Assembly (NCBI GenBank): GCA_003554535.1
Contig: PWGT01000104.1
Location: 1 to 11,212 of the forward strand
Direction: 5' to 3'
DNA from: Syntrophomonadaceae bacterium
Lineage (GTDB): Bacteria; Bacillota_D; Dethiobacteria; DTU022; PWGO01
DNA: 11,212 nucleotides
The position numbers were made by a program, and so were the translations under genes. Shown piece after piece: positions 8,501 to 11,212 of the stretch (the stretch's first letter is position 1; every line of letters begins with the position of its first letter). The notes below the pieces were generated by a model, which worked only from the letters and a program-made list of their open reading frames with translations, did no database searches and was not told the DNA's origin.

Positions 8501-10899
8501 CCACAATAAACCGCTAAGCTTAAACCTTCTCCGGCAAAGCCATAAAGCTCTTTGTACTGATTAAGTTTGTCAGCAATAAGCACCGAAGAACGAGTTTCTT
8601 CGAACATTTCTTGCTCGGTTATTTCTTCAGTATCATCTTCATCAGCATAACTTAGCAGCAACTGGTTGTTAACAAAAGAAGGCTTATCGTTGCTAGAACC
8701 TATGAGGTGTAAGTAGTTAAAACTGCGTACATTTGTATCAAAAGTTCCACTTGCATCTTGAATGGTGCCGTACAGCGGCCATTGGATTTTAGCCAAATCA
8801 ACTACCCGATTCCAGTTTCTAATAGCAAACTCTTTGTTACTGGTATCTTCTAACGCATTGCGAACGTAAAAAGAAAAGCTGTTAAATAAATACACGTTTT
8901 GAAAGCGAATCATTTCCATAACCGCGGGATGTAAGGGGGTAGCAATGGCAGCCGGTAGATAATTATCTAACCGCCAGGTTTCTCCCTTGGTGTAGTTTGC
9001 TGATACCGCAAAGAAGGCTTTGAATAAAACAGACGACCAATACTGCTGGTTCTGGTCTTTAAAAAAGGGCTCATAAACTCCTTCCACTAAGGCTTTTCTT
9101 AAACTATCGTACTTATTGTTTAAAGCGCTAAAAAAACCGGAATCCATAAAGGTCTTCAAAAATCCTTCGTACTCAAAGCTTAAATTTCTTATGTTTTTTC
9201 TTAGCTTACTTTGATCGCTAATTGAATCTGCCTGTAACAAATTTTCTACTGAACAGTTATGATGCCTGACAGCTTTAATCATTAAACGAACCAAGTCTGT
9301 TTCTTCCTGCACATTGAATAGCTCCGCCATATATGGAACTTTTAATACCGGCAGCAAAGTATCCACATCTTTAAACTGTGGGCTTTTATACTCATCATAA
9401 ATTAATTCACCCAACTCAATCATTAGACGACCATGATGCTCATGCGGTAAAGGCCATTTAAAAGTACGGGTATAAACCTTTTGATCAGCAGTGTAAACTA
9501 TTACTGAGAACTTCAAAGCCGCCATGCTATTTTTTGCTGAAGGATAACTAATCTGATCATCCTCTTGCGGACTTAACTGAGATTCAATGGCTATCTCTTG
9601 CTGCAGCTCAGGTTCATCTACCGGTCCAAATTTGATATCCAAGCCATTTTTGATGGACTCATCAATACCACCCAATAACTTAAGCAAATAACCTCGGGCC
9701 CTTGTTTCTTTTTCGAAATCACTATCGGCGTCATCCTCATCTTTTTCATGATCATATTTAAACTCTTCGCTAATAAAACTAATCTTACTTAGATATTCGT
9801 GCGCTGTTTTTCTTTGCTTGGTCAGGTCTTTCTTTACATCACTTAAGGTGATCCAGAGAGCTCTTAGAAAAACTTCCGGCGCCAAACCGGTCACCGTTTT
9901 TACAGTCGGCTTTACAATGGTTTCGGTTATTTTATAGTTTAATATCTGATCATTTAAAAAAACAAAATCAACTTCCTTTAAGCGCTGTTTTGCTTCCATA
10001 TTCCGCTCTTGCACGTATTTTTCTAAATTCTGAATTAACTGATCAAGATCATTAAAACAGCCTAATTCTTCCGCATCAAACTGTTTATCTCGGTTTTCAT
10101 CATAAAAAACACTAATTCTTTTAAGCAGTTTTTGGCGCTCATTTCCGTCCAGCAATTTTACATAATCAAAAAAGTCTTTGCCTAATACTAAGTAATCGCC
10201 AAACTTTCTTTTAACTTTCTTGCTGGCATAACCAGGCATAAGCGGGAGTTTAAAATAGCTCAAATCGTTGAGAACCGCTTTGCGTGCTTCGGTTCCCGTT
10301 AAAACACCAGTAAGATCAAGCTGCTCCAAGAAATTGCTGACGGCTAAAATGTCAGCAAAACCATTATTGCAGAGGTCTTGCATATATTCATCAATTTCTG
10401 CGATATCATCTTCTTCATCTTCAGTGTTAATATAATTATTAAAAACACTATTAAGCCAGTTTTTAAAGGACTTTTGCATGCAAACTTCCCATACTGTCCG
10501 TTGGTCCATGTGGAAAAAGTCCTGTAAGCTGGCCTTATCATCAATGTGTTCATAACCGGCCAGTAAAACAACCATACCGGCAGCGTTTTCTGGGCAGGGT
10601 TTATTTCTTAAACTGGTCAAATTGTTATCTGCATTATACCAACCTCTATCCTTGATTTTTTCAAAAGCTTGAAGGTGTTCAGGGTTACCCGACTGGTTCC
10701 ACTCTTCTCCCAAACGGCAAGCTACACCGTATTCGAACTCGATTTCCCCGGACATAGTCAATAGCTCTTCTTGCAAGCCTTCACCGATAGCAAGCAATAG
10801 AGCCGGTGGATAGGAAGGCAGAATAAACCTCAGAATCTTTTGCTCTCTTTGAATCTCCTGCACTACATAGTCAACAATTGTTTTTGCTAAATATTTCAT
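5557..10899 (-). CDS. Giant HerA/FtsK-type ATPase with an internal PD-(D/E)XK-like nuclease signature (DptH-like)
   Basis: This 1780-residue protein carries its motor domain at the C-terminus. Walker A is GSSGTGKT at 1435-1442. Walker B is VVILDE, with D1655-E1656, and a sensor-like LATQ motif follows at 1684-1687, as in HerA/FtsK-type hexameric DNA translocases. A polar, acidic, low-complexity linker at about 1330-1400 separates the motor from about 1330 N-terminal residues. Within these, P1151-D1152 followed by E1174-C1175-K1176 after hydrophobic residues, with Q1191 in the next helix, fits a PD-(D/E)XK nuclease core. The rest of the N-terminal part has no motif I can name. It holds several acidic clusters, near residues 158, 390 and 755. 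Size and C-terminal motor resemble DptH of Dnd restriction and HerA subunits of related phosphorothioation-sensing systems, but I could not check homology. The likely role is DNA translocation or cleavage within a cytoplasmic defence complex. ATG start with an AGGAG site; TGA stop. The last codons contain the ribosome binding site of the next gene, so translation is probably coupled. Confidence 0.85.
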   Translation of the reverse strand: MKYLAKTIVDYVVQEIQREQKILRFILPSYPPALLLAIGEGLQEELLTMSGEIEFEYGVACRLGEEWNQSGNPEHLQAFEKIKDRGWYNADNNLTSLRNKPCPENAAGMVVLLAGYEHIDDKASLQDFFHMDQRTVWEVCMQKSFKNWLNSVFNNYINTEDEEDDIAEIDEYMQDLCNNGFADILAVSNFLEQLDLTGVLTGTEARKAVLNDLSYFKLPLMPGYASKKVKRKFGDYLVLGKDFFDYVKLLDGNERQKLLKRISVFYDENRDKQFDAEELGCFNDLDQLIQNLEKYVQERNMEAKQRLKEVDFVFLNDQILNYKITETIVKPTVKTVTGLAPEVFLRALWITLSDVKKDLTKQRKTAHEYLSKISFISEEFKYDHEKDEDDADSDFEKETRARGYLLKLLGGIDESIKNGLDIKFGPVDEPELQQEIAIESQLSPQEDDQISYPSAKNSMAALKFSVIVYTADQKVYTRTFKWPLPHEHHGRLMIELGELIYDEYKSPQFKDVDTLLPVLKVPYMAELFNVQEETDLVRLMIKAVRHHNCSVENLLQADSISDQSKLRKNIRNLSFEYEGFLKTFMDSGFFSALNNKYDSLRKALVEGVYEPFFKDQNQQYWSSVLFKAFFAVSANYTKGETWRLDNYLPAAIATPLHPAVMEMIRFQNVYLFNSFSFYVRNALEDTSNKEFAIRNWNRVVDLAKIQWPLYGTIQDASGTFDTNVRSFNYLHLIGSSNDKPSFVNNQLLLSYADEDDTEEITEQEMFEETRSSVLIADKLNQYKELYGFAGEGLSLAVYCGGNIQPIIAGVDSYLRDLFQSGQEKLYALSLTIFSDSSDDSAIMRWVNAWKERWQYAEPGTKRSYYLNCLISVKNKVVNQADDLKKDQLKQLIDKNDYDIIIFTDFIKSGTSKFQVIDANNYAKKDYSKFPVLEKICCTTKTAGITKSRERILSNTRFRIGSYHADIMAGIKQNFANPDKRHLVISQSDFNLWKDIIDQAHHKAAWVVCLDASIDDRLLKVNDNSSTKKRDIIGFGTGVGEHGEKNFTVSTEHFTLNDIINKISKQVSNELFAHWSQETCSFVAKCLSLESMNITGLSLVNATGDIKYLREFMANAAVRKMLPRDETAFCDELISLDAYTHWFNTATGEKRPDLLRIKAEIDENGYFNIAAQVIECKLALYNEGFLEDARIQLESGLKQLSEYFKPRIDDEPLGSSPEHKPDQRYWWMQLHRLIASKAETDNSQLRQTLLALERLSEGDYNITWQAGAVAFWRDQNDASIDCDHGWFFSWEDTGFYMLSVKVGGEYIREVCQDAAGKAKDFFVDKSSLTIQCHDSKAKAPATDIGKVNEEQGPGEDHPEDDPENRTGLNDNWGEPLHTDAAGTSIHEPEREGVTKSGNKQIPPRILLGSFTSNPDNKIYWEFGHPELTNRHILVLGSSGTGKTYTIQAIMSELAKSGQNSLVIDYTDGFTSEQLEPVVKKQLNPKQHVVAFKPMAINPFRQQKDTVEGTEIIEKPTKTAQRVAGVFAEVYHIGDQQKSALYNAIRSGIDSEGSNYDLNKLLDDLQEMAEGNGATASSAKTAITKIQPFVHMQPFANEESKTWDELYEDSQSRCHIIQLATFSKDIAQLITEFSLIDLYRYYRAVGSKDNPKVVILDEIQNLTHKQGSPIAQLLTEGRKFGVSLVLATQTLSNLSKEQQDRLFQASHKLIFKPADTEIKSYAGILANATGEKTEDWVKKLSRLQKGECYSLGNVYNKELNQLESNKCIKIRITPLEERLNKE
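5560..5565 (-). promoter_or_regulatory. Ribosome binding site of the DUF4007-like gene, embedded in the end of the ATPase gene
   Basis: AAGGAG lies 7 bases before a TTG codon at 5552-5550 and is formed by the last two sense codons (AAG GAG) of the HerA-type gene, just before its TGA. The site supports the TTG start, because the first in-frame ATG is only at residue 26. Terminating ribosomes would expose or re-use the site, which points to coupled translation at lower efficiency than an ATG gene. Confidence 0.75.
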
Positions 10900-10907
10900 A
10901 AATCAAA

Positions 10908-10912
10908 CTCCT
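10908..10912 (-). promoter_or_regulatory. Ribosome binding site of the HerA-type ATPase gene
   Basis: AGGAG on the minus strand lies 8 bases before the ATG at 10899. It fixes that start, and no other ATG with a comparable site is nearby. The leader GAGTTTGATTTATG closely resembles the one before the 1434-residue ATPase. Confidence 0.8.
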
Positions 10913-10924
10913 ATACCAATTTTT

Positions 10925-11212
10925 TTATTTAAAGCTATTGTGAACTATTGAAATGTCATCTGACAGTTCAATCAAAAAGCCGCCAGCTAATAGCATTTCT
11001 GTCAACCAGGAACGCGGGGCCTGAATGTTACTGTTTTGCAATAAACCAGACCACTCTGCTGCTTCTGATAACTGCTCCCCTTCCAAAGCTATGCCGTAGT
11101 GAACATATACCCGCTGCAAAAAAACATCATAACGACAACTCTCCCCGGGGCGAATTAAAGTCATTACCAGGTAACGCAACATTTGATCTGTTAACACAAA
11201 ACGGGCGTTAGG
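10925..11212 (-). CDS. C-terminal end of an unidentified operon gene (partial, runs off the window)
   Basis: The frame is open from the right edge to a TAA stop, giving about 95 residues. A GTG codon at 11197-11195 could serve as a start. However, the frame stays open through the five codons before it (P-N-A-R-F), and no ribosome binding site can be seen there. I therefore read this as the tail of a longer protein. The visible part is a compact, mostly helical segment with no cysteine cluster, P-loop or membrane stretch. It ends in a hydrophobic helix and turn (LLAGGFLIELSDD, then IVHNSF), which may be a small winged-helix-like or helical C-terminal domain. I do not recognise the family. It lies 25 bases upstream of the HerA-type ATPase gene on the same strand, so it is probably the preceding subunit of the same defence-type operon. 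The sequence beyond 11212 would decide its identity. Confidence 0.75.
   Translation of the reverse strand, partial: PNARFVLTDQMLRYLVMTLIRPGESCRYDVFLQRVYVHYGIALEGEQLSEAAEWSGLLQNSNIQAPRSWLTEMLLAGGFLIELSDDISIVHNSFK

Noticed and set aside
10948..11211. Plus-strand open frame of 87 codons at the right edge
   Set aside because: Antisense to the partial upstream gene; its composition is that of a shadow frame and no start signal is seen.
401..11212. A standard BREX locus
   Set aside because: Only the second ATPase has a BREX flavour. No PglX methylase, PglZ phosphatase or BrxL-type protease is present in the window.
1..11212. CRISPR array, tRNA or rRNA genes, insertion sequences
   Set aside because: No regularly spaced repeats, no cloverleaf-like sequence, no transposase frame and no terminal inverted repeats were seen on reading the window.

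Overview
The window looks like bacterial DNA, most likely from an AT-leaning Firmicute of the Clostridia type. The grounds are strong AGGAG/GAGGAGG ribosome binding sites, a TTG start, moderate-to-low GC and tight gene packing. This is an inference from style; no taxonomic marker gene is present.

Layout: everything with good support is on the minus strand and reads right to left as one operon. At the right edge (11212-10925) is the C-terminal end of an unidentified gene. It is followed 25 bases later by a very large HerA/FtsK-type ATPase (10899-5557, 1780 residues). Four bases after that comes a 275-residue protein with DUF4007-like features and a TTG start (5552-4725). Nineteen bases further on is a second giant ATPase of 1434 residues (4705-401), with an N-terminal P-loop and a long helical, coiled-coil-rich C-terminal half. 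Each of the three complete genes has its own Shine-Dalgarno sequence, and one of these lies inside the last codons of the gene before it. No internal promoter or terminator is visible.

The last 400 bases are much poorer in GC (101 of 400 by hand count). They hold a small putative membrane protein (356-162), whose reading frame ends just after an A AAA AAC heptamer. The -1 frame then stays open to the edge of the window and reads like plausible protein.

Functional reading: the combination of a giant HerA-type translocase, a DUF4007-like protein and a second giant AAA+/P-loop ATPase is what one expects of a multi-subunit anti-phage system. It most resembles the effector half of phosphorothioation-linked systems (Dnd/Dpt, Ssp, Pbe), with a BREX BrxC/PglY flavour in the second ATPase. 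I also see a PD-(D/E)XK-like nuclease signature (P1151-D1152 ... E1174-C-K1176) in the HerA protein, upstream of the motor domain. If real, cutting and translocation sit in one chain. No modification genes (DndC/SspD-type PAPS reductase, cysteine desulfurase, methylase) lie in the window, so the link to DNA phosphorothioation is a hypothesis.
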